A stretch of DNA of 64,000 bases from Nautilia profundicola AmH (GCF_000021725.1 NC_012115.1:452501-516500), one strand, 5' to 3'. Positions 37,198 to 47,575 are shown, numbered from the stretch's first letter. Translations and numbers: made by a program. The notes: generated by a model not told the origin, from the sequence alone.

Positions 37198-40011
37198 TTA
37201 AGCTTTATATACTTTAACTGCCGCTTTTTTGTAGTCTGTCTCTTTACTTAACGGACAAGTTGCGTCAAGACAAACTTTGTTAATTAATACTTTTTCGTCA
37301 AACCATGGAACATATACAAGTCCTCTTGGCGGTTTGTTTCTTCCTCTTGTTTCAACTCTTGCTTTAACTTTACCTCTTCTTGATTCAACTACAACTAAAT
37401 CGAATCTGTTAAGACCTAACTCTTTAGCGTCTTTAGGGTTCATGTAACATAATGCTTCAGGCATTGCTCTATATAGTTCAGGAACTCTCATAGTCATAGT
37501 ACCACTATGCCAGTGTTCAAGTACCCTACCTGTACATAGCCAGAAGTTGTAACCTTTTGTATCGTATTTTGGATCTTCAGGGTGAACCATAAACGGTCTC
37601 CAGAAAATTTTCGCTTTATTTTTTAGGCTATATTTTTGTTTAGTTTTAGGTCCTTTAAGGTCACCTCTTTTAAGTGCTTTAAGTAATGGACCGTAGAATG
37701 CGAATTTTTCACCAGGTTTTGCATATTTTCTTGCATATGGATCGTATTCAGCATTAAATCTCCATTTTGTTTCTTTACCGTTAACTACAGGCCATCTTAG
37801 ACCTCTAACTTTATGATATGTGTCGAAATCTGCAAGGTCGTGAGCATGTCCAAGACCGAATTTTCTGTATTCTTCCCATAATGCTTTATGAACGAAGAAT
37901 CCGTAACCTTTCCATTCTTTACCGTCAGCACCAATAATAGTTCTTCCGTCTCCTCCAGCTTCAGTATTTGCATGAAGTTTACCTGTTTGAGGGTTTTTAG
38001 CAATTGGATCTGGCCATGGGAAGTTTTTGCGATATTCAGGTCTGTTGAATAATACGTCAAATAGTGTCATTTCTGGATCATATCCCATAGCTTGAGCTTT
38101 ATCAAGTACGCTTGGTAATTTAGCTTGAGGATGAGCTTTCCATACTTCTTTTAATTTAAATCTTTTACTAAATTCCATAATAGTCCATAAATCTGGCATT
38201 GCTTCACCTGGAGGTGTTACTTGTTGTCTCCAATGTTGAGTTCTTCTTTCAGCATTACCGTATGCTCCCCATTTTTCATAAATCATAGATACCGGTAAAA
38301 TTAAGTCTGCAACCCTTGCTGATACACCAGGATATGCTTCGTTTACTACGATAAAGTTATCCATAGTTCTTGCTGCTTTAATCCAGTGGTTAGCATTTGC
38401 AGTATTTTGCCATGGGTTGTTTACGTGTACCCAAGCCCATTTGATTTTACCGTCTTCAATGTCTCTCATGATTTTTAAGAAGTGGCTACCAACTTTAGGG
38501 TTAAGTGTTCCTTCAGGTATTTTCCACATTTTTTCAGTAATTTTTCTGTGTTTTGGATTACCTACAAGCATATCCGCAGGAAGTCTATGTGCGAAAGTAC
38601 CAACTTCTCTTGCTGTACCACATGCACTTGGCTGACCAGTTAATGAGAACGCACCACTACCAGGCTGTGATTGTTTACCAAGTAATAAATGAACCATATA
38701 TACAAGTTCGTTGATCCAGCTTCCTCTTACGTGCTGGTTGAATCCCATTGTCCAGAAAGATAGTGCTTTTCTGTTTGGATCACAGTAAAGGTCTGCAAGT
38801 TTTTGAAGTTTTCTTTTGAAGCTATCAAGTGATTCATCAGGATCACCTTTAGCTACTTTAGCTACATAATCTAAAGTATAAGGCTCAACTGCTTTTTTGA
38901 AATCATCAAAGCTGATTTGCCAGTGCCAGAAAGGTTTTTTACCAGCAGTATGAGTCATTTGCATTTCATCTCCGGCTTTCCATTTACCGATAGGACTAAG
39001 AGCTACAGCCTCTTCTTCGGTTACTACTTTTGCAACCTGTTTTGCTACTGTGTCTCTTTCTTTATCTGTAACATGTGGAGAGTTAGGGTTTCTCATACCA
39101 TAACCGATATCTGCATGTCCTGTTGCAAAGATAGTATGTTTTTTAACGAAATCCCAGTTAACCGCATTTCTTTTAAGGATTTCTCTACCAAGATAGTTCA
39201 TAATTGCAAGGTCAGCATTAGGTCTGAAAATGATTTCCATATCTGCAAGGTTTGAACATCTGTTTCTATATGTAGATAAGTTAACAATAAAGTATTTATC
39301 AGGGTTGTTTAGTTTTGCATCAGATACCCTTGACCATAGAATAGGATGCATTTCCGCCATATTTGCACCCCAAACAAATACTGTATCAGTAATTTCAATA
39401 TCATCATAACATCCAGCAGGTTCGTCGATACCGAATGTCTGATAGAAACCAACAACCGCACTTGCCATACAGTGTCTTGCGTTCGGATCGATATTGTTAC
39501 TTCTCCATCCAGCTTTTACTAATTTAACCGCTGCATAACCTTCTTGAATTGTATACTGTCCTGAACCGAATACCGCAACTCCAGTAGGACCTAATTCATT
39601 GTAATATTTTTTAAATTGTTTTTCCATTTCATCGAAAGCTCTTTTCCAGCTTACTGGTCTGAACTTACCGTTTTTGTCAAACTCACCTTTGTCATTCATT
39701 CTTAATAACGGTTGAGTAAGTCTGTCCGCACCGTACATAATTTTAGCGTTGAAGTAACCTTTAATACAGTTAATACCTCTATTAACTGGACTTTCAGGGT
39801 CACCCTTAACCGCTACGATTTTGTCGTCTTTAACCGCAACCATAATACCACATCCGGTACCACAGAAACGACAAACCGCTTTATCCCATTGCCATCCGGC
39901 TTGAGTATTTTCAGCTGCCGCTTTAGCTTCACTTGGAATTGAGATTCCAACTGCACTTGCTGCTGCCGCCGCTGCTGTTGTTTTTAGAAATTCTCTTCTA
40001 TTCATTGACAT
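37198..40011 (-). CDS. napA: Periplasmic nitrate reductase catalytic subunit NapA
   Basis: Reduces nitrate to nitrite in the periplasm. The 937 residues have a twin-arginine signal ([17 protein letters not shown]), a 4Fe-4S binding [10 protein letters not shown] near residue 47, and the molybdopterin domains ([19 protein letters not shown] holds the Cys ligand to Mo). The length over 920 is the Campylobacterota type. The start at 40011 with AAAAAGGAG is chosen over an in-frame GTG six bases upstream. It leads the napAGHBFLD operon and is divergent from a two-component system. Confidence 0.97.
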   Translation of the reverse strand: MSMNRREFLKTTAAAAAASAVGISIPSEAKAAAENTQAGWQWDKAVCRFCGTGCGIMVAVKDDKIVAVKGDPESPVNRGINCIKGYFNAKIMYGADRLTQPLLRMNDKGEFDKNGKFRPVSWKRAFDEMEKQFKKYYNELGPTGVAVFGSGQYTIQEGYAAVKLVKAGWRSNNIDPNARHCMASAVVGFYQTFGIDEPAGCYDDIEITDTVFVWGANMAEMHPILWSRVSDAKLNNPDKYFIVNLSTYRNRCSNLADMEIIFRPNADLAIMNYLGREILKRNAVNWDFVKKHTIFATGHADIGYGMRNPNSPHVTDKERDTVAKQVAKVVTEEEAVALSPIGKWKAGDEMQMTHTAGKKPFWHWQISFDDFKKAVEPYTLDYVAKVAKGDPDESLDSFKRKLQKLADLYCDPNRKALSFWTMGFNQHVRGSWINELVYMVHLLLGKQSQPGSGAFSLTGQPSACGTAREVGTFAHRLPADMLVGNPKHRKITEKMWKIPEGTLNPKVGSHFLKIMRDIEDGKIKWAWVHVNNPWQNTANANHWIKAARTMDNFIVVNEAYPGVSARVADLILPVSMIYEKWGAYGNAERRTQHWRQQVTPPGEAMPDLWTIMEFSKRFKLKEVWKAHPQAKLPSVLDKAQAMGYDPEMTLFDVLFNRPEYRKNFPWPDPIAKNPQTGKLHANTEAGGDGRTIIGADGKEWKGYGFFVHKALWEEYRKFGLGHAHDLADFDTYHKVRGLRWPVVNGKETKWRFNAEYDPYARKYAKPGEKFAFYGPLLKALKRGDLKGPKTKQKYSLKNKAKIFWRPFMVHPEDPKYDTKGYNFWLCTGRVLEHWHSGTMTMRVPELYRAMPEALCYMNPKDAKELGLNRFDLVVVESRRGKVKARVETRGRNKPPRGLVYVPWFDEKVLINKVCLDATCPLSKETDYKKAAVKVYKA

Positions 40012-40097
40012 AAGCACTCCTTTTTAGCTTTTTACATAGTAATGATACAACTTTTTAACTTAAATATTACTTTTTTTGGATTGTTATCTATTAAAAA

Positions 40098-40113
40098 GGC
40101 ACATTAATGGCAC
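40098..40113. promoter_or_regulatory. Direct repeat GGCAC-N6-GGCAC between napA and the response regulator
   Basis: GGCAC at 40098-40102 and GGCAC at 40109-40113, start to start 11 bp, followed by TTTTTT. Same layout as 42548-42563. Eleven-bp spacing is usual for tandem OmpR/PhoB-family half-sites. A candidate binding site for the adjacent regulator. Confidence 0.5.
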
Positions 40114-40207
40114 TTTTTTAATTAAAAAACATCAAATTTTTGTAATATATATGTAATATTTTATATTAAATTTTTTTTTGATATAATAAATCCAAAAAGG
40201 TTTTTTT

Positions 40208-40858
40208 ATGAAAATTCTTTTAGTTGAAGATGATGAATTTATCGGGGAAAGCATAAAAGATTATTTAGAACTTCAAGATAATAGAGTAGATTATTATTCT
40301 TCACCTTCCAAAGCGTTAGAAGAAGTATATCCAAGTCATTATGATATATTTTTATTGGATATTAACATGCCTGAAATGAACGGATATGAGTTTTATGATG
40401 AACTCAAAAGATACGCGAGCGACGTACCGGTTATATTTATTACTGCATATTCGGATATGGATCATGTTGAAAAAGCTTTTGAAATAGGTGCGGCGGATTA
40501 TATTAAAAAGCCTTTTGAACTAAAAGAGCTTGAATTACGTATTAAAAGACTTGTTTTTAAAAAAACGAACTCGGTTAAAATTACGGATGATTATGAATTT
40601 GATGTAAAAAATCTTAAACTGTTTTACAAAGGTGAAGAAGTAGAACTTACACCGAATGAAAAATACTTTTTGGAGATATTAGTTAAAAATATCGGTCAGG
40701 TTGTGGATATGGAAACCCTGAAAGATTATATATGGGAAGAAAAAAGCGTATGCGACAATACTCTCAGAACACAGGTTAAAAAATTAAGAGCCAAATTAAA
40801 AGAAAATTTTATTAAAAATGTAAGAGGAAGCGGGTACAAAATTGAGAAACAGCAATGA
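40208..40858 (+). CDS. OmpR/PhoB-family response regulator
   Basis: The 216 residues have a receiver domain (acidic pair near 8-9, phospho-acceptor Asp51 in FLLDINMP, Lys in YIKKPFE) and a C-terminal winged helix (VELTPNEKYFLEILVKN, RTQVKKLRAKL, RGSGYKIE). It is divergent from napA and overlaps its kinase by 17 bases. A TATAAT at 40182-40187 precedes it. The signal is unknown; nitrate or electron-acceptor control is inferred from position and from shared direct repeats. Confidence 0.92.
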   Translation: MKILLVEDDEFIGESIKDYLELQDNRVDYYSSPSKALEEVYPSHYDIFLLDINMPEMNGYEFYDELKRYASDVPVIFITAYSDMDHVEKAFEIGAADYIKKPFELKELELRIKRLVFKKTNSVKITDDYEFDVKNLKLFYKGEEVELTPNEKYFLEILVKNIGQVVDMETLKDYIWEEKSVCDNTLRTQVKKLRAKLKENFIKNVRGSGYKIEKQQ

Positions 40859-42467
40859 TTTTAAGTTTGATATTACCGTTGCGTTTGTAATATTCGCTTT
40901 TTTAATAGTAATATCTGTTACATATATAAGTATATTTTTCTTTACAAAAATTTCTACTCAGGAATTTCAGGAAAAAGTAAAAATTTCTGCTAATAATATA
41001 ATACAAATATATAAAACAAAAGAAGATATTATTAAAAAGAGCACATTAGCAATAGCTAATAGCGAGCTTTTTTCAAATGAGTTTAAAATCAATCCTGAAA
41101 TTGTTTCTTCTATTTTTAAAATATTTTTATCGGCCAATAGGGATTTTTTGAAAATAAAATATGTAAATCAATATGGAAAAACTATTGTTTACTGTAAAAA
41201 AATTGATCATGAAATAATGTGTGGTGAAAATGATAAAAATAATTTTATTTTTAGGGATTTTAAACTTCAAACATCAATTTTTACAAAAGAGATTATGACA
41301 AATGAAGGTCTTGTTTTCGAAACAATATCCCCTATTAAAGGTGATTCAAAAAAAGGGTTTATTATACTTGAGTCAACACTTAAAAGGCTATTTAACAATT
41401 CAAGTAATTTTTATAACTTATTATTGATTGATCAGGAAGGAAGAATTTATTATAGTAATTTTTTAAAAGCGAAAAGTATATTTGATCTTTTTACTTACAC
41501 TCTTGCAGACAGGATTAAAAAAGCCAACGATATGTTTGTTACGAATGACATTTATGTTGTTTCTTTGAATAAAAAGTTTAAACTTGTTTTTATTCAGAAT
41601 AAAAAACTAATTAACAAAACAAATGAGGTTTCACAAAAACTTGCAATGATTATGATATTGATTTCTGTTTTCTTAGCTATACCTCTTGGTATTTTCTTCT
41701 CAAAGCCTCTTTACAATTTCTATAGAGATTTGGATAAAAGAGTTAAAGAGGAAATTGCCAAAACGCAAGAAAAAGATCAGCTATTAATGCATCAGAGCAA
41801 ACTTGCCGCTCTTGGAGAAATGCTTGGAAACATTGCACATCAATGGAGGCATCCTCTTACAAGGCTTTCACTTTTGATTCAAAATCTTGAAATGGCTTAC
41901 AATAAGAATAAACTTGATAAAGAATTTTTAGAAAATTTTCAAAAAAAAGCATTATCACAAATTGAATATATGTCGCAAACAATCGATGATTTCACAAATT
42001 TTTTCAAAAAAGATACTAAAAAAGAACATTTTTGCCCTAAAGAAATAATCGAACAGGCCCTGCAGCTTATGGATGCAAGAATTAAACAAAACAAACTTGA
42101 AATAATTTTTGATGTTAAAAACACAGAACCAATTGAAGGATATAAAAGTGAGTTTTCTCAGGTTATATTAAACATTATAAATAATGCGATTGATATTTTA
42201 AAGGAAAGAAATGTACAAAATAAAAAAATATGGATAAGAATAAAAGGGAAAACTATCGAAATAGAAGATAATGCTGGTGGAATTCCTGAGGAAATTAGAG
42301 ATAAAATTTTTGAGCCGTATTTTACGACAAAATTTCAATCACAAGGAACTGGTATAGGGTTATATATGAGCAGAGTGATCATTACTCAGCATTTTAACGG
42401 AGAACTGTATGCATATAACTCTGAAAATGGCGCTGTTTTCGTTATTCAAATGGATAAAACGAAATAA
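40842..42467 (+). CDS. Membrane sensor histidine kinase
   Basis: The 541 residues have a membrane segment at about 10-32, a periplasmic sensor region at about 35-255 (Cache-like in size), a second membrane segment at about 265-285, then the H-box LGNIAHQWRHPLTRLSLL with His333 and an ATPase domain (VILNIINNAIDIL, IEDNAGGIP, GTGIGLYMS). The start is TTG inside the regulator gene. HQWRxPL is common in Campylobacterota kinases. The ligand cannot be read. Confidence 0.9.
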   Translation: MRNSNDFKFDITVAFVIFAFLIVISVTYISIFFFTKISTQEFQEKVKISANNIIQIYKTKEDIIKKSTLAIANSELFSNEFKINPEIVSSIFKIFLSANRDFLKIKYVNQYGKTIVYCKKIDHEIMCGENDKNNFIFRDFKLQTSIFTKEIMTNEGLVFETISPIKGDSKKGFIILESTLKRLFNNSSNFYNLLLIDQEGRIYYSNFLKAKSIFDLFTYTLADRIKKANDMFVTNDIYVVSLNKKFKLVFIQNKKLINKTNEVSQKLAMIMILISVFLAIPLGIFFSKPLYNFYRDLDKRVKEEIAKTQEKDQLLMHQSKLAALGEMLGNIAHQWRHPLTRLSLLIQNLEMAYNKNKLDKEFLENFQKKALSQIEYMSQTIDDFTNFFKKDTKKEHFCPKEIIEQALQLMDARIKQNKLEIIFDVKNTEPIEGYKSEFSQVILNIINNAIDILKERNVQNKKIWIRIKGKTIEIEDNAGGIPEEIRDKIFEPYFTTKFQSQGTGIGLYMSRVIITQHFNGELYAYNSENGAVFVIQMDKTK

Positions 42468-42547
42468 ATAATTTATGCACGATTAATCTAATTTTTAATT
42501 TTTAAACATTAATGTAATATTCATGTAAGATAAATGAATCCGTATTT

Positions 42548-42563
42548 AGCACTCTTTTAGCAC
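42548..42563 (+). promoter_or_regulatory. Direct repeat AGCAC-N6-AGCAC upstream of the NapC/NrfH-type gene
   Basis: AGCAC at 42548-42552 and at 42559-42563, 11 bp start to start, followed by TTTT. It ends 10 bp before a TATAAT box (42574-42579), the place where OmpR/PhoB-type activators replace a -35. Similar to 40098-40113. Confidence 0.55.
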
Positions 42564-42603
42564 TTTTGTTATTTATAATTCTCTAAAAAGTTAAAGGTGA
42601 AGA

Positions 42604-43158
42604 ATGAAAAAAGCAACATTAGGAGCGTTAATAGCGGGTGCGATTATTGGTCTTGGTATTTCTTATGTAGCAGCTGTATTAGTAGATGTAACTGGTAAAC
42701 CTAATTTCTGTGCAAGTTGTCACACAATGAAGCCTATGGTTGAAAGTTTCCATGAAAGTGTTCATGGTGGTAATAACCCTCAAGGTTTTGCAGTACATCA
42801 TTGTACTGATTGTCACTTACCAAAAAATTCATTAATTGGTTATTTAATTGCTAAAGGAATAAGCGGAACTAAAGACGCATTGTCTCAGTTCGGAATTATT
42901 TCAAGAGTTGATTTTAAAGAAAACTTCTGGGAAATGAAACATTATGTATATGATAGTGCATGTTTACAATGTCACCACATGGTGAAAGAACCTGAAAAAG
43001 CATTTGGAATGAGTGAAGAAAGTAGATATGCTCACGAACAATACTGGAAAGAAAAAAATGCTGGTAAAGATATCAGCTGTGTAAGTTGCCATAATGACCA
43101 TACAATGGTTAATTTTGCCCATCCAAACCTTCTTGAAAGATTAAATGAAGGAGAATAA
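42604..43158 (+). CDS. Tetra-haem cytochrome c, NapC/NirT/NrfH family
   Basis: Membrane-anchored quinol dehydrogenase that feeds periplasmic reductases. The 184 residues have one N-terminal membrane segment (LGALIAGAIIGLGISYVAAVL) and four CxxCH haem sites: CASCH, CTDCH, CLQCH and CVSCH. It is not in the nap operon but just beyond the two-component system. Whether its partner is NapAB, a nitrite reductase or a hydroxylamine-type enzyme cannot be decided; no NrfA or Hao gene is in the window. Confidence 0.92.
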   Translation: MKKATLGALIAGAIIGLGISYVAAVLVDVTGKPNFCASCHTMKPMVESFHESVHGGNNPQGFAVHHCTDCHLPKNSLIGYLIAKGISGTKDALSQFGIISRVDFKENFWEMKHYVYDSACLQCHHMVKEPEKAFGMSEESRYAHEQYWKEKNAGKDISCVSCHNDHTMVNFAHPNLLERLNEGE

Positions 43159-43387
43159 TTTTCTCTTTCTTTCTTATTAAATTTTCTTATAATAAAAAAG
43201 CTTTTTAATGTTAATTATTAGTGCCTGACACCTAATATGAGGGCCAAAATTACGCATTTTTATTTTAGTAAAAGATATATATTTTCATAAGTACTCCTTA
43301 TGATGTGAATCATAATTCATAAAAAAGTCCGGAAAATCGGTTGTTTTACGTCAAATTTTTGTTAAAATTCATAAAAAAAGGTTTGCC
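43159..43387. other. Intergenic region before the cytochrome c biogenesis genes
   Basis: Holds a small AAAAAGCTTTTT dyad (43194-43207 region), the element AGTGCCTGACACCT (43220-43233), and an ATGTGAATCATAATTCAT stretch near 43303-43320. No coding sequence is seen. Confidence 0.45.
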
Positions 43388-43810
43388 ATGAAGAAGTTGT
43401 TAGTTTTCCTCTTATTGATTAGCAGTTTATTTGCCGTTGATTGGAGCGGTAAAATAAATTGGGCTATGAACTATAATATTGCCCAAAGCATTGCTAAATC
43501 GAGCGATAAATTGATTATGGTTGATATCGCTTTAACTACATGTCCTCCTTGTAAATATTTAGCTGAAAAAGTTTATACAGATCCTGAAGTTTCGAAATAC
43601 ATAAACGACAATTTTGTAGCAGTGTTTTATTTAGCTGATCAAGACAGCTTACCTCCAACAGTTCAGAATTATTTTACCGGTTCGACTCCTACAATTTTAT
43701 TTTTAAAACCAAACGGTGAATTAGTGTATTCAATGATAGGTGCAAGACCTCCTCAAGCTTTTTTACAAATAATTAAAAATGTAAATAATAAATATAAAGG
43801 TAACAAATGA
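43388..43810 (+). CDS. Periplasmic thioredoxin-like protein (CPPC)
   Basis: A 140-residue exported protein: signal peptide MKKLLVFLLLISSLFAVD, then a thioredoxin fold with active site TTCPPCKYLAEKV at about residues 52-64 and the cis-Pro loop GSTPTILFLKPNGE. It overlaps ccsBA by 4 bases, so it probably keeps apocytochrome CxxCH cysteines reduced for haem attachment (System II). The role is inferred from context. Confidence 0.82.
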   Translation: MKKLLVFLLLISSLFAVDWSGKINWAMNYNIAQSIAKSSDKLIMVDIALTTCPPCKYLAEKVYTDPEVSKYINDNFVAVFYLADQDSLPPTVQNYFTGSTPTILFLKPNGELVYSMIGARPPQAFLQIIKNVNNKYKGNK

Positions 43811-46251
43811 TAAAAAAAATATTAAGTGTATTTTTCTCACTTGAAACAATGGTTGTACTTTCATTAGTGTTTTTAGTGGCGCAGATTAGTGCAACTTTAA
43901 TGAAAACGGATACAGATGCTTGGGTAAATGTTTACGGAACATTATGGTTCGAAATAATAATGTGGCTTTTAGGCTTAAATCTTGTAGGGGTTTTATTTAA
44001 ATATAAAACTTATAAAAAAGTTCCTATTTTTGTGTTGCATTTATCGTTATTAATAATATTATTAGGTGCTGCCATTACAAGATATTTTGGTTATGAAGGA
44101 CAGCTGTTTTTAAGAAACGGTGAAGTTAAAGGTGAAGTTGTTGTAATTAAGAATAAAGCTCATCCTTCTGATAAAGAGGTTGTGGATTTAGGTTTTAAAA
44201 TAAAACTTGATAAGTTCGTAATGAGAAAATATCCTGGAAGTATGCAACCAAGTAGTTATGACAGTTATGTAACTGTAATAGATGGTGATAAAAGTTTTCC
44301 TTATCATATATATATGAACCATATTTTAGTTTATAAAGGGTACAGATTTTATCAAGCAAGTTATTTCCCTGATGAGCAGGGAAGTATTTTATCTGTAAAT
44401 CATGACCCGGGAATGTGGATTACTTATATTGGATATGCACTTTTAGCTATAGGATTTTTCTGGAGCATGGTATACAGAAAAAGCAGATTTATGATGACAG
44501 TTAAAAAATTACAAAAAAGCGGGCTTTTTGCGTTTTTATTATTCTTCTTATTAATGCCTAACGTTTCAAAAGCTATGAGTATAGATGAATATGCCAAAAA
44601 TTCAGTAAATACAGCAAAAGAGTTTTCTACTATTCTTGTGCAGCAAAACGGTAGAATTAAACCGATGGATACTCTTGATTTGGATGTTATTCATAAAATT
44701 ACTAAAAAAGCAAAACTGCTTGGAATGAATTACAATCAGTTAATTACCGGGATGCTTTCTTATCCTGAAGTGTTTCAAAACGCACCTTTAATATATGTTG
44801 GCCATCCGGCGGTAAGAAAAGAACTTGGTATCGAAGGTAAATATGCACCTTATAACGCTTTTTTTGGAAGTGACGGCAATTTAAAATATTCAAAAGAAAT
44901 AAATGATGCGTTTAATACTCCTGATAAAGACAGAACAAAAGTACAAAGAGAATGGATTAAATTAAATGAAAGAATTTATGTATCATATTTGGTTTTTACC
45001 GGACAAATATTTAAAATTTATCCAACTCCGAATGCGAAAAATGAGAATTATAAATGGTATTCGCCATTTGAAATACAACAAATGGTTATGATGAAGAAAA
45101 TTGATCCGTTTACAGGTAATTTTTACGTGAATCAATTTGCTTCTTTAGTAAAAGCGTTGAGAGATTTCGATGCTAAAAAAGTTGCAGAAATCAGAGAAAA
45201 CATTTATAAAATACAAAAAGAATATTCGGCTCCTATTTTACCGGATCCTAATAAAATCAAATGGGAACTTAGATATAATCACTGGCAGGTATTTCCAAGT
45301 TTAATCGGGGTATATTCACTTCTTGGTATTATCTTGATTTTTATTGGATTTGCGGAAATTCTAAAAGAAAAAAGATTCCCTATAATTGAAAAAATACTTT
45401 ATTCATTAGGTGTTCTTGCATTATTGGCTCATACTGCTAATATGCTTTTAAGATGGTATATTGCCGGGCATGCTCCTTGGTCGGACGCATATGAATCTAT
45501 TGTATTTATTGCTTGGGGTAGTGCATTTGCATCTCTTATTTTCTTTAGAAAATCAATGCTTGCACTTGGTGCCGGTCTTTTTGTTGCGGGTATGTTTATG
45601 ATGGTTGCACATTTAAATAATATAGATCCTCAGATTACAAATATGGTACCGGTGTTGAAATCTTACTGGTTACTTATCCATGTTGCGGTAATTACTTCAA
45701 GTTATGGATTTTTGGGTGTAGGTAGTATGTTAGGGGCTCTTAACTTGATTTTGTTTGCATTAAGAAAATACAAAAATCTCGACAATCAAATTAAACAATT
45801 AAATAACATTATTTATATTGCCTTATATATAGGCCTGGCGCTACTTAGTATCGGTACGTTTTTAGGTGGTGTATGGGCGAATGAAAGTTGGGGTAGATAT
45901 TGGTCATGGGACCCTAAAGAAACATGGAGTTTAATTACTATGATTGTTTATGCGTTGGTGATTCACGGTAAAATGATACCGAAACTAAGAGGTGAATTTA
46001 TATTTTCACTTTTAAGTTTTCTAAGCTTTTTCTTTGTACTTATGACATATTTCGGTGTAAATTTCTATATTGCTCAAGGACTTCACAGTTACGGTCAGGG
46101 TACAGCTGACGGATATTGGTGGATTAATGTTATATTTGCAGGAATGGGGGCTTGGTTTGCCGTTGTAATTGTAACTTTAATCATGGGTATTTTATCAAGA
46201 GTTTCAAAACCGGTTAAGTTAGAAGAAAACGAATATCACCCAAAAGGTTGA
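43807..46251 (+). CDS. ccsBA: Fused cytochrome c synthase CcsBA (ResB-CcsA)
   Basis: Exports haem and attaches it to apocytochromes (System II). The 814 residues combine a ResB-like N-terminal half (membrane segments near 12, 50, 75 and 205; a long periplasmic region to about 490) with a CcsA-like C-terminal half holding the haem-handling motif WGRYWSWDPKETWSL and conserved His such as RWYIAGHAPWSDAYES. The fusion is standard in Campylobacterota. The many multihaem Nap and NapC-type proteins nearby need it. Confidence 0.93.
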   Translation: MIKKILSVFFSLETMVVLSLVFLVAQISATLMKTDTDAWVNVYGTLWFEIIMWLLGLNLVGVLFKYKTYKKVPIFVLHLSLLIILLGAAITRYFGYEGQLFLRNGEVKGEVVVIKNKAHPSDKEVVDLGFKIKLDKFVMRKYPGSMQPSSYDSYVTVIDGDKSFPYHIYMNHILVYKGYRFYQASYFPDEQGSILSVNHDPGMWITYIGYALLAIGFFWSMVYRKSRFMMTVKKLQKSGLFAFLLFFLLMPNVSKAMSIDEYAKNSVNTAKEFSTILVQQNGRIKPMDTLDLDVIHKITKKAKLLGMNYNQLITGMLSYPEVFQNAPLIYVGHPAVRKELGIEGKYAPYNAFFGSDGNLKYSKEINDAFNTPDKDRTKVQREWIKLNERIYVSYLVFTGQIFKIYPTPNAKNENYKWYSPFEIQQMVMMKKIDPFTGNFYVNQFASLVKALRDFDAKKVAEIRENIYKIQKEYSAPILPDPNKIKWELRYNHWQVFPSLIGVYSLLGIILIFIGFAEILKEKRFPIIEKILYSLGVLALLAHTANMLLRWYIAGHAPWSDAYESIVFIAWGSAFASLIFFRKSMLALGAGLFVAGMFMMVAHLNNIDPQITNMVPVLKSYWLLIHVAVITSSYGFLGVGSMLGALNLILFALRKYKNLDNQIKQLNNIIYIALYIGLALLSIGTFLGGVWANESWGRYWSWDPKETWSLITMIVYALVIHGKMIPKLRGEFIFSLLSFLSFFFVLMTYFGVNFYIAQGLHSYGQGTADGYWWINVIFAGMGAWFAVVIVTLIMGILSRVSKPVKLEENEYHPKG

Positions 46252-46253
46252 AA

Positions 46254-47513
46254 ATGTATTTTATAATTAGTTTTAACTATAGAAATTCCGATGTTGTTTT
46301 AAGAAGTAAACTTGCAAAGCTAACTCTTGAAGACTTCAAAGATTTTAAAGAAGTCTTCTTGCTCTCAACATGTAATAGAATAGAAGTTGTATTTGATAAA
46401 AAGCATGATTTAACAGAACTTTACGATAAAGTATACAAAAAGGTGATAACTCCTGAAGAGCTTGTAAATGCAGAAATTTATGAAGGTAGGGATGCAATTG
46501 AACATATTTTTAAAGTTGCGGCTTCACTTGATTCGATGGTTGTGGGTGAAACACAGATAACGGGGCAGCTAAAAGAGGCGTTTTATGAAGCGTATGAAAA
46601 ACATTTTATCGGGCAGGATCTTACAAGGCTTATTCATTTTTCGTTTAAATGTGCCAAAAAGGTGAGAAACCAGACACAAATCTCAAGTGAACCCGTCTCA
46701 GTTGCAAGTATTGCGGTAAGACGTGCAAAAGAGGAACTTAAAGATCTCAGCGGTTACAGTGCGGTTGTTGTGGGAGTCGGTGATACGGCAAGAATTGTTT
46801 GTAAAAACCTTATAAAAGAGGGTGTAAATATCGTACTTGTAAACAGAACGGTTGAAAATGCTTTTGCTTTAAAAGAAGAGCTTGGAGATGATGTAAATAT
46901 TGATATACATTCACTTGAAAAACTTCCTAAACTTATAAATAATTACAGGCTATTATTTAGTGCCACGGCTTCAAGCTATCCTATTATCAGAGGTGAAGAT
47001 GTAAAACCTACTCCTTTTAAAAGACTCTGGTTTGATTTGGCTATACCGAATGATATTGAAGGACCTACTTGTGATGATATTACGTTAATCAAAGTGGATG
47101 ATTTAAAAGAAATCAGTGAAAGAAACCTTGAAAAAAGAAAACAGGAACTCGAAAGTGCGAATGAGCTTATTAAAAAATGTGTTGATGAGTTTGAAAAATA
47201 CCTTCAATCGGTTTCAATCGATCCTGTTATTAAATTTTTACAGGAAAAAGCACATGAATGTGCCGATACTGCGCTTAAAAATGCTGTTAAGAAAAAATAT
47301 ATCCCTGCAGAAGTAGCTGATGAAGTGGAAAAAGTGCTTCATAATGCATTTAAAAGATTTCTTCATCATCCGAATATTACACTTAGAAAAATGGCAGATA
47401 GTGCGGAAGTGGATATCCTTGTGTCATCTGTAAAAAGACTGTTTGGTATGAACGGAGAAAATATTGATATGAATAAGTGTGAGTATCATATGGAAAAAGG
47501 GATTTTTAAGTAA
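46254..47513 (+). CDS. hemA: Glutamyl-tRNA reductase
   Basis: First step of haem synthesis by the C5 route: glutamyl-tRNA to glutamate semialdehyde. The 419 residues show LSTCNRIEVVF with the catalytic Cys, VGETQITGQLKEA and the Rossmann VVVGVGDTARI. The ATG at 46254 is preferred to a TTG at 46248. It opens hemA-hemE-hemB-hemC-hemN directly after ccsBA. Confidence 0.94.
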   Translation: MYFIISFNYRNSDVVLRSKLAKLTLEDFKDFKEVFLLSTCNRIEVVFDKKHDLTELYDKVYKKVITPEELVNAEIYEGRDAIEHIFKVAASLDSMVVGETQITGQLKEAFYEAYEKHFIGQDLTRLIHFSFKCAKKVRNQTQISSEPVSVASIAVRRAKEELKDLSGYSAVVVGVGDTARIVCKNLIKEGVNIVLVNRTVENAFALKEELGDDVNIDIHSLEKLPKLINNYRLLFSATASSYPIIRGEDVKPTPFKRLWFDLAIPNDIEGPTCDDITLIKVDDLKEISERNLEKRKQELESANELIKKCVDEFEKYLQSVSIDPVIKFLQEKAHECADTALKNAVKKKYIPAEVADEVEKVLHNAFKRFLHHPNITLRKMADSAEVDILVSSVKRLFGMNGENIDMNKCEYHMEKGIFK

Positions 47514-47575
47514 ATAATTAAGTTGTAAAGTTGTGAAGAGGAAAATATTTATAAAGTGGAAAAAAAGGAGAATAA

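Noticed and set aside
37797-38060. 87-residue open frame on the same strand inside napA
   Set aside because: It is an alternative frame within a highly conserved catalytic subunit, with no ribosome site; a shadow of napA.
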